Shown: positions 21,175-33,514, counted from the first letter of the stretch. The stretch is DNA of 64,000 nt from Coleophoma eucalyptorum (GCA_026120035.1 JALRME010000014.1:949757-1013756), one strand, 5' to 3'. The notes: generated by a model not told the origin, from the sequence alone. Made by a program: numbers and translations.

Positions 21175-22217
21175 TTCTAATACGTACTTCAATAGATGCA
21201 CTTGGATTATTCTCATTGAAGAAGGATAACCTGAGCGATTAGCTAGTACGGTACCTTTATCGTGCGTCCAATGCGTAGGTTCAACGATGCCATGAAGTTT
21301 ACCGGCAGTAGCAAGACCTTACTTCCTTCAAACTCGCATACTAGGGGCGAAGATAAGCACGGCTCACAATTTCCAAAGAAGACCAGTCGATCCCAGCCGT
21401 AAACCTAAGGGGTCTGCTTCTCTGATCGGTGTGCAATTTGATCGCGGAACGTGTGGTAAGTTGCCAGCCGAGGCCAAACCTCCTCGAGATATCGGAGCAT
21501 CTCATAAGTGAACCCGCCGTAGTGTATACCGCCAGTGGATATCTCGGCAGCACCCTAGTCACTTTTACAAGCCGCCAGTAAGGTAAACCGGCTTGGATTG
21601 ATGGCCCAGGACATATCAAGACTACTATCACGGTATATTGGCTCGGTGACAACCTCCTGTGCTGCTTCTTCGTCAGCAGGAAGATTCAGCGGAGGGATCG
21701 AGCCCTCTGGAGTTCGTAGGCAGCCATCATTTCACCAGGCACTGCCAGAATGACAGCTGTCTAAGCTCACGACTACCTGCACACCCTTATTATGAAGATC
21801 TTTCAACCATGAATTTAGTTGCCAGTCACGCAAGGCTGGCCCTCCTGAGCAGTAGTCAACTATCATCAAGGATGGATCTTCATCCGAACCATCCTGGGGT
21901 GATTTCTCGGTTTTTCTTAATCGTGCGCCGTGTCTAGAAGAGTGATAAAAGAAGGATTCACCAGTATAAGCCTCAGACAAGACCTTGCTGAAATGCGCCT
22001 TTGTGTCTGAACCACGCGCCAAGATTAGGATATACGGGCTATCCAGTTCAAACTTCTTATTGACATAGGTCTTGATAGCCTGAACATCATTGACACAACC
22101 AGCTAGATTCTTTAGATAGAGCGGTTCACCATTCTCTTGTTTTCTCATACCGCCCTCCTGATTTACGTCTATTCCGATCAGCAACGCAAATCGTTTTGGC
22201 AAGAGGTTTGTAGACAT
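21175..22217 (-). pseudogene. Caspase-like (peptidase C14/metacaspase-type) gene, decayed
   Basis: The intact N-terminal part (22217-21732) begins at an ATG and contains the p20-like core: FALLIGID, LKNLAGCVNDVQAIK, a histidine region FFYHSSRHGAR and the cysteine region VVSLDSCHSG. A TGA follows two codons after HSGSA. The same frame then continues as a p10-like part (WAINPSRFTLLAACKSD, then TAG; GGIHYGGFTYEMLRYL; EKQTP, then TAG; GWDRLVFFG). A shift to another frame yields LPVGKLHGIVEPTHWTHDKG near 21250-21300. The whole therefore resembles a fungal caspase-domain protein with its C-terminal domain, broken by three stops and at least one frameshift. The first TGA is one C-to-T change from CGA. 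Confidence 0.78.
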
Positions 22218-22859
22218 ATTAGGTCAGTCGGTATAGAGAAACTTGTGCTTTGATAAGGTAGTTTAAGAAGTCAAGGTTATAATACTAGGCGCTAGGTTGA
22301 GAAGAAGACCGCCAATTCATGATTGACTATATACTAAGTACAAGTCGCAACAGTTTGGCCCTACATATAAGTATGTGTAAGTATAAATTGAAGGACATGT
22401 GAAAGCGGGCACGGGCTAACTTTACCGCTCGATCGATCTTGTACATAGGTGGAACTACTATAGGCTTAAGCAAAGTCACGTGGTATTTTTAGGCAATACA
22501 AGAGAATCATAACGTATTTCACAAGCAAACCGATGCCCCAAACGAACTACCACTGAGTAACATTAGTATCCTAACGTTAGTTATCGTCATTCACAGGGTG
22601 ATTAAGTTTTTTTTGTATAATAAAATTAAGGTATAGTCTGTGCCCTATAGCGTAAATAGGTTAACCCTAAGTAACTCCAACCCTATCATTATCGCCTATA
22701 ATTTGTCTAGAATCATTTGAAAATACTACAGACAACTAAGAAGCTATAGCCTAACATAACCCTAAAGTATTCGATTATATAGTTATGTTCAATGTTGAGT
22801 TTGGCGTATTGTGTTTGTAGTACAAACACGCCGTTTCGTCTACCGCTATTTCCCGATAT
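22218..22859. other. Intergenic, AT-rich
   Basis: No gene is recognised. It contains one CCTAACGTTAG word (about 22571) like the ends of the 201-bp repeats at 40.5 and 58.3 kb, and short telomere-like words (ttaaccctaa near 22660). Confidence 0.4.
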
Positions 22860-23601
22860 TTGGGTGATAAGTGTAAGAACCTGACCTGCCTGGATTGGAC
22901 GCTCAATCCAACCCTAACTTGGATCGGGCAAGATATTATCATCTTTCCTTGCGTGACATGGTTCAAAATTACCGCCTTTAAGTTCGAAAATGTTAAAATC
23001 TCGAACAATTATGCTGAGTATAGACATGGTGCACAAAGTGGAAATTTAACGCTTTCGATTGGCTGGTCTGCAGATCGAAAAGGTACCACGGCGCTATTCT
23101 ATTATAAATATGGTAATCCTCATCCTGAATATACCTTTTGGCATCCAATACCTATTATTCGTAGTCCACAACAAGCAGAAACTCGTCAGTGGACATCACT
23201 TTTGTACTGCCGAACATGGAGCGGCTAACTTGATCTAGGTCCCGTTATTATACAATGAGAAGAGCCGGATAATCAATGCATGTATTCAATGAGAGACAGT
23301 GCCGGAAACTGGGCTGGAATCATTTACCTTCATACCCCGGTAGCGGACAGCCGTAGGAACACAGCACTGCGAATTAATTCTCCTCTCGGATGGATACGTT
23401 ACTGAGGGTAGCGACACTGTAGACTGGGTTCCAGAAATTAATTTTCCTGAAAGACCACGATCAGGGAGTCATTATAGATTCTATCATGTTATGTGGATCG
23501 AATGGCAATAAGGAGTAGCTTATAGAAAAGGTCTTGGTCGCATAAGAGAAGCTGTTTGGGATGGTCCACTTGAAAACCCAGTGGATATTTTTCTAGGATG
23601 A
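22860..23601 (+). pseudogene. C-terminal remnant of a HET-domain (heterokaryon incompatibility) protein
   Basis: The first frame (22860-23228) gives NLTLSIGWSADRKGTTALFYY, FWHPIPIIRSPQQ and LLYCRTWSG. A TAA follows, and the next readable pieces are MRDSAGNWAGIIYLH and, in another frame, ELILLSDGYVTE and YHVMWIEWQ. After a TAA the segment GVAYRKGLGRIREAVW ends in VDIFLG at 23601. These segments are characteristic of the C-terminal region that follows the HET domain in many ascomycete proteins. The HET domain itself is not present upstream, so this is a truncated and frameshifted relic. An LTR-like repeat starts 12 bp after its stop. Assignment rests on recalled motif resemblance. Confidence 0.55.
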
Positions 23602-23612
23602 ATGTTGAATAG

Positions 23613-23870
23613 TGTTGGAACATCGATATACTACCTACACGTGAGATAACATCGTTATGCCACTTGCATATATTGGCATATCGCTACACTACTTATATGT
23701 GCATACATTTGGAATATCGCTATATTACGTGCTTGTTCCCTTGTTTGCGCTCGGATGCAAACACTACAACTATATTACTACGGAGGTCGAATCGATACCT
23801 AATAGGGGTATTTATATAACCACTATCATACTTACTTAGAAGAATCATCTATATTTTTATCGTACGATTT
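23613..23870 (+). repeat. LTR-like repeat, family C, plus orientation
   Basis: Begins TGTTGGAACATCGATATAC and contains repeated atcg-ctatact words, TTGTTTGCGCTCGGATGCAAAC, ACGGAGGTCGAATCGATACC, GTATTTATAT and catacttacttagaagaatca. Matching blocks occur at 20916-21089, 29165-29305 and 31395-31585. The right boundary is approximate. Confidence 0.6.
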
Positions 23871-25017
23871 TGACCTATTTATTATAGTTGAAATAAGAGG
23901 TATATAGATTAACTAATACTAATTAGTATAGCGCGTAGAGATTACGAGATGCGTACTTGTTGCAACTCAAGTTTCAGATCACAAGCACGTGATATAAGCT
24001 ATGTTTGGAGGACATGAACTATATAGCTCACATCTGAAAACCACTGTTTATCGGAAAACGTAGTTAGTATTTAAGAACACGAGGTTCCTAAGTAGATAGG
24101 AGGTTCATACTCAACTTCAGTTATTCATTTCACATCTGAACTTGATCTAAATTAGTTACGTGCTTCTACTATTCATTAGTAGTTTGTTGATCCGATAGAG
24201 GTTTTGAGCAATGGTAGGATAGAGGCGTTTGGGAGCACAATAACCTTATATTGAATAAATGCTATAGATATCGTACCAAGGACACAAAAAAGATAAGAAG
24301 AAACAGAAGAAAGAAACCAATTTCTATGCCATGTCCCCTTTATATGCTTCCTGGGTCCGAAACCCTCCGACCCTGCTCATACTCGCTTATGCTAGTCCTA
24401 TAGTTACGTGACATAAATACTGGATAGTCCAATTATGGCATCTGCGTAGGTCAGGTTCTAACACTCGGTGTAGAGTTTCATACTCTCGATGGGCTATAGT
24501 CCTCTTTGGAACACGTGCTATAAAGTGTATTAGTGTGTATAGTAGGTGAATGAGGTTGTATAGGAATCTAAAAAATCTGCACGGGAATCAGCCTCACCGC
24601 CTTGCAGGGGAGGTTGGCGGTCATTTTCTAACACCCCCTTTCGTACGTAATGTGCTGGTGACTAGTACTTACGCTGTACTCTCGTCACATGTCATATAGC
24701 ATAGGAATCATTTTTGAAAAGGGCGTATCCAGTAAAAGAGCACCAGCTTCAGTAGTTTTCGAGACATTTTTTTCAAGTCCCATTGTGCGAAGCCCAGTTT
24801 GGAGGTGTCAACCCAAACCTGGTTAGGAGGATCTAGGTGCGTAGGTTGAGACGGAAGGCTAAGCTAGACTAGAGGCGATCCTAAGTATTTGTAATGGTAT
24901 TGCCTTTATAGATAAGCTTAGTTCCTAACCTTACTATCCCTTATGTATAGTGTTAATGGCTTTTACCTTTCAAATATATTCCAAACTCATTTCGGAGGTG
25001 AAATGATTTACATCGGC

Positions 25018-25050
25018 GTACGGTAGAATTAGGCGGTCAAGTGACCAGGG
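25018..25050 (+). repeat. Dispersed repeat fragment, copy 1
   Basis: The word gtacggtagaattaggcggtcaagtgaccaggg matches gtacggtagaatcagccggtcgagtgaccaggg at 29811-29845, in the same orientation, with only a few transitions and transversions. It is probably part of a transposon terminus. Confidence 0.5.
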
Positions 25051-26489
25051 AATTAAATAATTTACAAAGGAGGGATTGAAATGGTTGATATCGCGACGAG
25101 CCCTCTCATCTGATATGCACACTCTCCTACGATCTGGAGCCCTAAGGGCTTTCTAAAGATACAAGTCTGATGTTACTTCGCGAGTAGCAGCCAACCCAAT
25201 GTCACAAGGTTTTATACTTTCATAGCCTCGACAACAATTTGGGCTACATCACGCATTCCAATGGTACTCAATGGGTTTGAAGCCTTATATAAACCGCACA
25301 AAAGTAAATCTTTGTCTATGTACTATACACGTCACTTGCTTAGCACTATTACGAAGAAGCCTTTGACAGATGCGAACAAGTGCCTAGGATATCCGTCTTC
25401 AATCTCTTTGCTCAGTGTTGCGATATAGGTAGTTATTCCCTCAAAAGAAAGAAGAGCCTTGTGCATTTTTGATTGAATATTGGTTCCTACATACCATGAT
25501 TTGACTTCCATTGTACTTTCAGAGATAACAGTCTCTTCGGGAAGACAATTAACCTAGTGGCTCATTGTTCTACTGCTTCCTTTTTAGACCCAATGCGATC
25601 GAAATGATCTTATTTGATGTCCTCCACGTAGCTCTACACGAATGCTGTGCTGGCTGCTTCTGATATAGCTGCTATCAAGCCTTGGACCTTCTCCAGGGCG
25701 ACAGATACCAAGGGAAAGGCAATAAGAACAGCGTTGGTAGTGTTAGTAGAAGCACCTGCTGCCTTTGCTGTCGCAACTATATTGAGTTTTGCACAATTGT
25801 CCAAACTGTCTACAATATGGTCGAAAACAAATAACAGCAACGGCACCGCCGGCCGATCTGGTGACCCGAAATATTAATTGCATGGTTAACCCTAACCTTG
25901 ATCTAAGGAGAGGTTCTTAATAGTAATATTTGCGATTCTAACTACATATAATATAGCTACAGATAAGCTTAACATTTCTTTCCACCTGTCATACCACAGG
26001 AGTAGTCACAATAAAGTGTATCGTATCGGTCGGTGGTGTTGATCCTATTATGGCTACCTATGGTTCTGATGAGAGCAGCTAGTGATGTATCTTCGAGACT
26101 TGAATCACGGCTTGGAAGCTCTACCAATCAAAAGGGCTAGGGTAAACCAATAAGTCAAACAATTTCAATAAGACAATTTTTTGATACCCTCCGAGCACAG
26201 ACTGATGTCTCAAAGGTGAGAGGGCTAAGAGACAGTCGACAGGGACGGAATAAATATAAGTGAATGACTTAAATAGAACGGTATGGGTGAAATCCACCAT
26301 ATAGGAGAGTTAAGAGGAAGAAGGAAAAAAAGAAGAACTTTTAGAGCAAGAACTACTACCTCAAAAGAAAGGTAAGAGCGATAAACAGTAGTTAAGGGTC
26401 CGGTCCAACAATGTAATACTACACCAAGAGCATATTGCCATCCAAATGTAGTTTAGCCGAGTCATTATGGTTGTGTATTGCGGACAATA

Positions 26490-26690
26490 TAAAGTTATGG
26501 GCCGAGTTCCTTCTGCAGCTTATATTACCTCAAAAACTGATCTCAATGATTTGTATACCCTACAGTATAGAGTTATAAGCCGAGTTCCTTCTGCAACTTA
26601 TATTACATCAAAAACTGGCCTTAACGAGGTGTGTATCGTACGTTATAGAGTTATAGGCCGAGTTCGTTCAGTAGCTCGTATAAAGCTCGT
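26490..26690 (+). repeat. 78-bp tandem repeat, about 2.6 copies
   Basis: The words gttatgggccgagttcc, gttataagccgagttcc and gttataggccgagttcg recur at 26494, 26572 and 26650, exactly 78 bp apart. 78 is a multiple of three and one frame (26467-26706, 79 codons) stays open through all copies, giving a 26-residue repeat with GRVPSAAYITSKT. Whether it is translated is unknown. Confidence 0.7.
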
Positions 26691-27176
26691 CTTCAAGAAA
26701 AGTTAGGTAGGCAATGGTGCAAATGTTGCGCGGGATCGTAAAGTCAGCTATCGCTATTGTACTCATTTTACTACTGCTTTAATCGACCAATCTTAAATTA
26801 AGGGAGCAATTGCTGCCATAATACAAAGCATACTGTGAAGTAGCACCAACATATATCCACGAAGACTACGGAAGGGAAGAGGGAGTGACATCGGAAGCGG
26901 GACAGAAGGTGGTCAATTTTCAATATAGTATCTTACTGTATATGAATTTCAGGATTACGCTAGTCTAGGAATTACCGCTGGGCCACTTCCTTTCTCTCCT
27001 TGCTTGCCATTAGATATTGCCTCTGAAACTCCTTTCAGCAATTGGACTACATGGTTCCAAGAGTTGAGGTCATATATCCAGATGCTCTACCAAATTGAAA
27101 TCATCTTGCTCTCTTTCTCTCTATCCTCATTTTCTCTAATTGATAACGTTACGTATCAAGCTGGTATTAGTTCATC

Positions 27177-28964
27177 ATGCTCATCGCTACTATTTTTATA
27201 GCTTTAAGCCTCTCAGCAGCATGTGCCTCTCCTCCACCCTACCAACCTCGACCTTACTCTCCTCGACCTTACTTCCCTCAACCCTACCACTCTCAACCTC
27301 ACCACCATTATCCACCCCACCATTATCCACCCCACCGTTGTGGCCCCAGCTTTGTAGTAGGGCAAATCGTCCAGACCAGCAGCGGGGCTATCACTGGCCA
27401 TGCGGCAACAAATTACTCAGAGGTTTCTGAATACCTTGGAATTCCCTATGCACAACCTCCCGTCGGGGATCTTCGATTCGCGGCTCCTGTGAAATATGCA
27501 GGATCTTCATTGCTAAATGCCTCTGCTTTCGTGAGGTTACAATCTTCTCCTTTCTATTCATACTAGCTGACATGTCCTAGGGCTTTTCGTGCCCTGCACT
27601 TGCATCCCCAATTCCAGCCGAACTGATTACTCGAGTACCAGGTGCAAATATTACCGATATTGGCATCGAATTTTTCCAACCCCAAAACGTAGTACGTCGC
27701 GAAGATTGTTTATATTTGAATGTTTGGTCGAAACCTCAAACTGGTGAGCTGCAAAAGGCCGTAATGGTATATATTCATGGAGGAGGATTTTTTACCGGAA
27801 GTCCCACAACGTCCATTCTCAATGGTGCTGCTCTTGCAGACCGGGAAGATGTTATCATTGTGACTTTAAGGTAAGAAAATCCCAATTTTTTTTAATACAC
27901 CTATTATTTAGAAATATATTGATTCTTACAAAAGTTATCGTTTGAGTATTCTAGGGTTTCCAGGAAATCCTAATACTCAAAATAATCTGGCCTTCTTAGA
28001 CCAACGTCTTGCGATAGAATGGGTCCGAGATAATATTGCGAACTTTGGTGGTGATCCAGCAAGGATCACATTATTCGGACAATCAGCTGGTGCCTCATCG
28101 GCAGATTATCTAGCATACGCCTATGCATCGGATCCAATTGCTAGTGGAATAATACTAGAGTCAGGAACAGCCTTCAGCTATGGACTACCCTATACAGCAA
28201 ATACATCAGCAGCCTCCTGGTATGCCGTCGCTACCACTGTTGGTTGTGGAAACGCTTCGACCAATTCTATAGCACTCCTAGCATGTATGCGAAACGTGGA
28301 TATCGATACTCTTTTGGATAATGTTCCTAATAATGGCCCATACGCTTTTCTAAGTGCCTTCGCACCAACCATAGACAATACAATCGTCTTCTCTAATTAT
28401 TCCCAAAAAACCCCTGCAAGTATTCCAGTTTTACTTGGAAGCAACGATTATGAGGCAGGATACATCCGTACACTTCTCGCCCTAGTAAGCCTTACCTACT
28501 CAGACTCTGATTGGGATTATCTCAACCTCGCAAGCTATACCTGTCCGGCCGGAGTCCGTGCAAACGCTAGTCTAGTGGCTCATAATCCTACCTGGAGATA
28601 TCGATACTACGGTGTATTTCCCAATACCAATATTAGCTCAGAAGGAAAAGCGTATCATAGTGCCGAACTGGAACTAGTATTCGGAACTACGCCTAGTATT
28701 CCAAGTTCAACAATAGAGGAAATAAAGTTTGAGGCCTATATCCAAGGAGCATGGGCTACGTTTGCAAAAGACCCTATCAACGGTTTAGCAACATATGAGG
28801 ACAAGTGGCCTTTGTATAACCTGACTGAAAAGTCCCTTATCCGTCTTGGTTACAACAACCAAATTGGAACAAATCTTGATTTTCCAAGCCCCTATGATAT
28901 AGCTTGCGTAGATATTAGTTTACCAGAGTTAGTATGTCGCTTTAACCCTTCGCTGTGTTCTTGA
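27177..28964 (+). CDS. Secreted type-B carboxylesterase/lipase
   Basis: Three exons: 27177-27530, 27581-27870 and 27935-28964 (introns 50 and 64 bp), 557 residues. The ATG at 27177 opens a signal peptide (MLIATIFIALSLSAACA). A Pro/His/Tyr-rich linker with PRPYSPRPYFPQPY repeats follows, which is unusual for the family. The alpha/beta-hydrolase domain then shows GIPYAQPPVGDLRF, EDCLYLNVW, the oxyanion motif HGGGF, FGGDPARITLFGQSAGA (nucleophilic Ser), LGSNDYEAGY (acid region) and AYHSAELELVFG (catalytic His). Length is typical of fungal type-B carboxylesterases of the feruloyl/lipase group. All catalytic elements are present and the gene looks functional. It stands alone in a gene-poor region; the substrate cannot be deduced. 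Confidence 0.9.
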
Positions 28965-29164
28965 TGTACAAGGAAAGCAAGTAGACGAAACAAGCGACCA
29001 GATTACTTTCTTCTTTTTCATTCAGACTGTACTTCGGCCGACTACACTTTCTAACTGCTCAAGGACTTATCTTTAGCCAATGTAAGCCCTAGTGGCGTTG
29101 GCAAGAACTATAGATAACTCCCTCCTTCATCCTAACGTTCGTATCCCTTGGTTGTTTGTAGAGT

Positions 29165-29305
29165 GGGTAGCTATTGGAATATCGATACTATGATTATCAC
29201 CTAATTATCACATGACCACTCGTTTGTAAACATATGATACTATAGGTGGTATTTATACCTCCTTTACATCATACTTACTTAAGAAGAATCACGACTTATT
29301 ATACT
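29165..29305 (+). repeat. LTR-like repeat, family C, degenerate copy
   Basis: Starts tattggaatatcgatact and ends ggtatttatacc...catacttacttaagaagaatca, matching both ends of the 23613 copy while the middle is shortened. Confidence 0.45.
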
Positions 29306-29810
29306 ATACTAAATTGACCCCTTGATCTACTGATCCTATCGAATATTGATTCTGTTACGAACACATGATAGCTGACGCATTAGCGAAAAATAAGTCAGCT
29401 GATTCTCGGTAGTTTTACCGAGGTATCTATATCATCCAAATGTCGTCCAATTGATCTATTCCGCTGTTAGTTGGTTTGTTAGGTAACGAAGTGATCAATC
29501 AGCCCGTCGTTACTTGTACTTAGCTCGGCATCATCAGATTACTAGCTATTAGCTAGTAGTCTACTGATTTTATAGAACTATTAGCTAACTCGAACACAAA
29601 CGTTAGCCAACTACAATATACTAATATCTATTCTATCTAATATAACTATGAATCTTTCTTGTATGTTTAACCCTAACCCTCTTAAATTCATCTTCTAATA
29701 AGAAGTTATACTACTACTAATCTATATAGTTGTTAATATACCAAATTTGCTTGGTGCTATCTAAGTTATAATCTATAATAAAATCGTGGTCGATTTCATT
29801 ACTTTTGGCT

Positions 29811-29845
29811 GTACGGTAGAATCAGCCGGTCGAGTGACCAGGGGT
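29811..29845 (+). repeat. Dispersed repeat fragment, copy 2
   Basis: Partner of 25018-25050 (gtacggtagaatcagccggtcgagtgaccaggg). Confidence 0.5.
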
Positions 29846-30599
29846 CGATTTTATTAAGTTGGAAATAGGTAACCCAACCGCTGTACAGCCCTAAGAACCC
29901 AGATTTGAGGTAAATGTCATGAACACGTGACAGCTGATGGCCTGAGGCTCGGCGAAGGAGGCTCGCACAGAGAACCATCAGTGGATACCACGTGACTAAG
30001 AGATACCACGTGATTAGATCAGTAGGATCAGTAAGTAATCCAAGTAAGCCAACTGATCCATGGAACACGAAGGACTATATAAAATAAAATAGTTTCCTTA
30101 TTTTAGGAGCTTCGTGCTCAACTTAAATAACATCTTTTGACTATTAGTAACGCGGTTCAAATACTTAACCAACCTACTACCTATGATACACCTATCTCTA
30201 CAGCCAAACCCCCTAAGCACTAGCTTCTAACGAGATTAATACTTCGACCGTTACACTTTGAGGTACCGACTTATAGTAGTACTAATTATGTCTTCTAGGA
30301 AAAATATTGCTAGTCCTATACCAAGCGTGGCCGGATAGACTGTTGTAACGACTAGGTATACCACGGATGCTAGCATAAACACAGGTGGAAACCTGCGTCT
30401 CGCCGGCCTCCTGATAAGCGCCCAACCCTCGGCGACTTAGGAAGGACTGTCCACATAGTCCCTGTAAGATTCCTAGTAGACCGATGGCGAAACCCCGTCG
30501 AATCCCTGGAAGGAAGCCTGAGGGGGAACGTGGAGGTCTTTTATATAGACTTCCCTTTAAAGTACCATCGAAGGGCCGGCGATTAGCTTGCACCTTCGA

Positions 30600-31260
30600 T
30601 AGGGATAACTTGTCACCTAACCTACCTCTTCCTTTTTTACCTTAGTGATTGTGATAGGTTTACAATCATATTGATAAGGAAGACATCCTTAAAGCATATT
30701 ATATTGTATATATAGACTATAAGTCCTATAAATATTGAGAGCAGTTTTTTAGCTACTAGAATAGTACCTTACGATCCTAAGAGAATACTCTCGCGATTAC
30801 ATACTCAATTAAAGACTCTAACACTACCGCCACTTATAGCTGAAAAGGAAGGACTTTAGGTACTTGAAACACTTTATAATATTACTTAATTAGAGCTCCA
30901 AACAAAGGCAATCAAAGAGTACATTCAACGTCGTATAAATAGTCCACTAAGTCCAATAGATACTACCTTAACCCAACTAGTCAGAGGCTGTCAAGTGGCT
31001 ACATATAATGCTGTACTTCTTACAAAAGAAAACAAGTATTTACGAGCTGAAATTGAAAGACAAAAGAGAAAGAGAGCTAAAAGAAGTCATATATAGCTGC
31101 TAATAGTATTCTTATAGTCCAAGAGGGTTTGGAACTATCGCAAGTAGCTAATAGAGAGCTAGAAGGTAGGGTAACGAACGAGGAAGAAACTAAGAAAAAG
31201 CGTACACCTAGGAAGTATAGTATATATGAAATCTAAGGAGCATAATGCTCGTATATACCC
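30600..31260. repeat. TpA-rich RIP-like degenerate sequence
   Basis: Frequent tata/ctata/agctag words, scarce CpA/TpG and stops in all frames. A weakly protein-like plus-strand frame (attcaacgtcgtataaat... aagaaagagagctaaaagaag) may be decayed transposon coding sequence. Confidence 0.35.
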
Positions 31261-31394
31261 TACTAAGTAGAGTTCCAAGATCCAAAATACGGACCTAGTT
31301 TGCCTTAGACCCTTGACCTTACATTGGGGCTCTTAACGCTCGCCCAATCAGACGCCCGGACCGGGCCGTGGACCAGCGCTTATACACAGCTTTT

Positions 31395-31585
31395 GCTGGC
31401 CCAGTTTCGCCCGTGTACTAGTATATATAGTATTTATATCCGAGCGCAAACACGGGAACACACAAGCCATACAACGATATCCCGAATACCTGCATATTCA
31501 GGTGATATCACGATACAACATTGTGTGCAAGTGGTATAGCGATGTTACCACGCGTGTAGGTGATAGATATATCGATATCCCAACA
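31395..31585 (-). repeat. LTR-like repeat, family C, minus orientation
   Basis: Read on the minus strand it begins TGTTGGGATATCGATATATC at 31585 and contains GTAACATCGCTATACCACTTG and GTGTTTGCGCTCGGAT, close to the 23613 copy. Confidence 0.6.
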
Positions 31586-32261
31586 CAAACCTTCGAAATA
31601 AACAACTATAGCTAGGAAATTAAAATATCGCAATAGTGACAACACGCATAGAGATGATTTAAATGAACTTGCTTCTACTTTATTCGCACACCAAATATGC
31701 CATCGGAAGCTTTAAATTTGATGTCAATAGAATTCAATCCAAATATTATATGCATCTAATGACTGGAGCTGACCGGAAACGGAAAGTAGGTGATTAAGCG
31801 AAGTACGGGAAAACAGCGAAACTAGTGGCCTAGATGCATTTTTTCAGACTAGTATCGCCGGATGCAATAAGAGTATACATCTTTGTAAACACCTCTAAGG
31901 ATAACAAGCATCGTAAGAAGGGCTATCAGACTTAAGATGTTGATACTTCTCTTTGTATTTATATATATGATAGAGGTGTTGTTGTGTAAATCTGAAGATA
32001 AAGGTCTAGGCGATAAGACAATGTCTTATGAATGTTACAATCAGTTTTCTTGCTAGATGGTGTAAGGTGCAAGATGTATTCGCATAAAGAGGCTAACTTC
32101 TACGTTTACTTCGTGGACCAGCTTAGTACCCCTGGATTGACCGCATTCATCCGTAGGAGTGGAAGGCTTAGTTTGGAAGTTAAATGCTTTATACCTTCTC
32201 AAAGGTCATAAATAGATCACAGATTTCTTTTTTTTTTTGAAAAATCAATCAGGCCTTCAAT

Positions 32262-33514
32262 ATGTCTAGTTTAGTTGTTGAAGCGTGGATAGAGTTTGGA
32301 CTCGCCGGTGCGATAATATTGACTCGGCTTGCTGCACGATTGTATATGGTAGGGATTCGCAACTTTAGAGGTGATGATTATCTAGCTATTGTAATTTTGG
32401 TAATGCTTTAGGACCAACATTCACCGAGCTTTTTTTGCTGACAGACTCTAGGCTCTATATGCTGCCAATTGCGCGTTAACGACGGTTCGAAGTAAAATCT
32501 CCCTAGAAATCAATATAGCAGAGGATTTGCTGACAATGACCACAGCTAATATTGCTTTGCAATTGCCCTCGTTACAAGACAATCCAATTGAAGCTGCTGA
32601 AGACATTATATTGATTAGGAAGCTACTTTTTACAGACGTGCTTCTCTACAGTGGATTCATATGGACTGCAAAAGCAGCGCTACTATTCTACTATTCTAGT
32701 TTGACGTAAGTAATTCCTAGAAGATGCTCTATCTATAATATCTTAGAGGTGAATATAGATATCTGCATTGGCAACATCGAAAAATCGTTCGAGTCGCGAT
32801 CATTATGTGCTCTATCACGTTTGTCCCTGTCGTCGCTGTAATTTTTGGAGGCTGCAAAACTTTTACCGACCACTGGGAGTCAACATCAACATCATATTGT
32901 AAGTGAATTTTCACGTTCCTAAAAGAAGATGATTTAACTAATCTATTTCTTTAAAGCTTGCCAGACATCAATTACAATACCTCTTGTGATATTCTTTTGT
33001 CATCTAACGTATGATTTAAGTCATTTTCTCTATAAATATCCAAAGGCTTATATAATGATTAGGTCGGATTTATGCCTCTTAGCATTTCCAATTCCAGTTC
33101 TTATAACGCTGTTTAGCATACGTCTTCCTCTTAGTCGGTGAGTTAATAACGCCCAAACCTGCTTTAGGACATAACTCAAGTTCTGTGCCAGAAAACTCAT
33201 AATCGGAGCAATGTCATGTACTGGACTCTTTACTATTGCTACGTCAATTATAGTTGTCATTAAATATACGACAACCCATGATCGGATTGGGCCAGCAAAG
33301 TGGACAAAGCGGGAATTAGTTAGTCTCAGTTATGCTTACGACTATGAACTATGCTAATGAAAAGGAACAGTTTTTATGGGTCATTCTACTTAATATCCCA
33401 TCTCTCCTGTCTATGTTCAAAAACAAGATTTTACCTAATTCAACCTCTCAGGATGGAAGTAATATGCAACTACAAATAGAATTTTCAGGGCAGGATAGGA
33501 AAGCTACACCTTAA
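32262..33514 (+). CDS. SAT4/rhodopsin-domain integral membrane protein 1
   Basis: Seven exons: 32262-32399, 32452-32705, 32747-32898, 32957-33008, 33063-33137, 33192-33318 and 33365-33514 (introns 41-59 bp), 315 residues with every junction in frame. Family features are the N-terminal block TRLAARLYMVGIRNFRGDDY, about seven hydrophobic segments, FPIPVLITLFSIRLPLSRK and the late REL-EQFLWVILLNIPSL. Fungal SAT4-type proteins are seven-helix membrane proteins of mostly unknown role, some found in metabolite clusters. The central loop is shorter than usual and the 41-bp intron is at the low end of fungal sizes, so internal boundaries could differ slightly. No stop inside the model suggests an intact gene. 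Confidence 0.65.

Larger units (their letters stand above)
23871..27176. other. Long gene-poor, AT-rich stretch
   Basis: No intact gene. An alanine-rich frame on the minus strand (25846-25634, continuing after one stop) could be a decayed helical protein, and the minus frame around 25560-25340 also reads protein-like, but neither is recognisable. It holds a 33-bp repeat at 25018-25050 shared with 29811-29845 and a 78-bp tandem repeat at 26490-26690. Confidence 0.45.
28965..32261. other. Long gene-poor, AT-rich stretch with repeat remnants
   Basis: No intact gene. It contains LTR-like family C fragments (29165-29305 and 31395-31585), the dispersed repeat at 29811-29845, a short telomere-like word (ttaaccctaaccct, about 29668) and a TpA-rich RIP-like block at about 30600-31260. 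Confidence 0.5.

Noticed and set aside
22571..22590. Single CCTAACGTTAG word as a third hairpin repeat
   Set aside because: Only the first 11 bp match; the remainder of the 201-bp unit is absent.
25634..25877. Alanine-rich frames on both strands
   Set aside because: They look like a decayed helical protein on the minus strand, but no family could be named and there are stops; left as part of the gene-poor stretch.
30282..30593. Minus-strand 103-codon frame
   Set aside because: No recognisable motif and located at the edge of RIP-like sequence; may be transposon debris.
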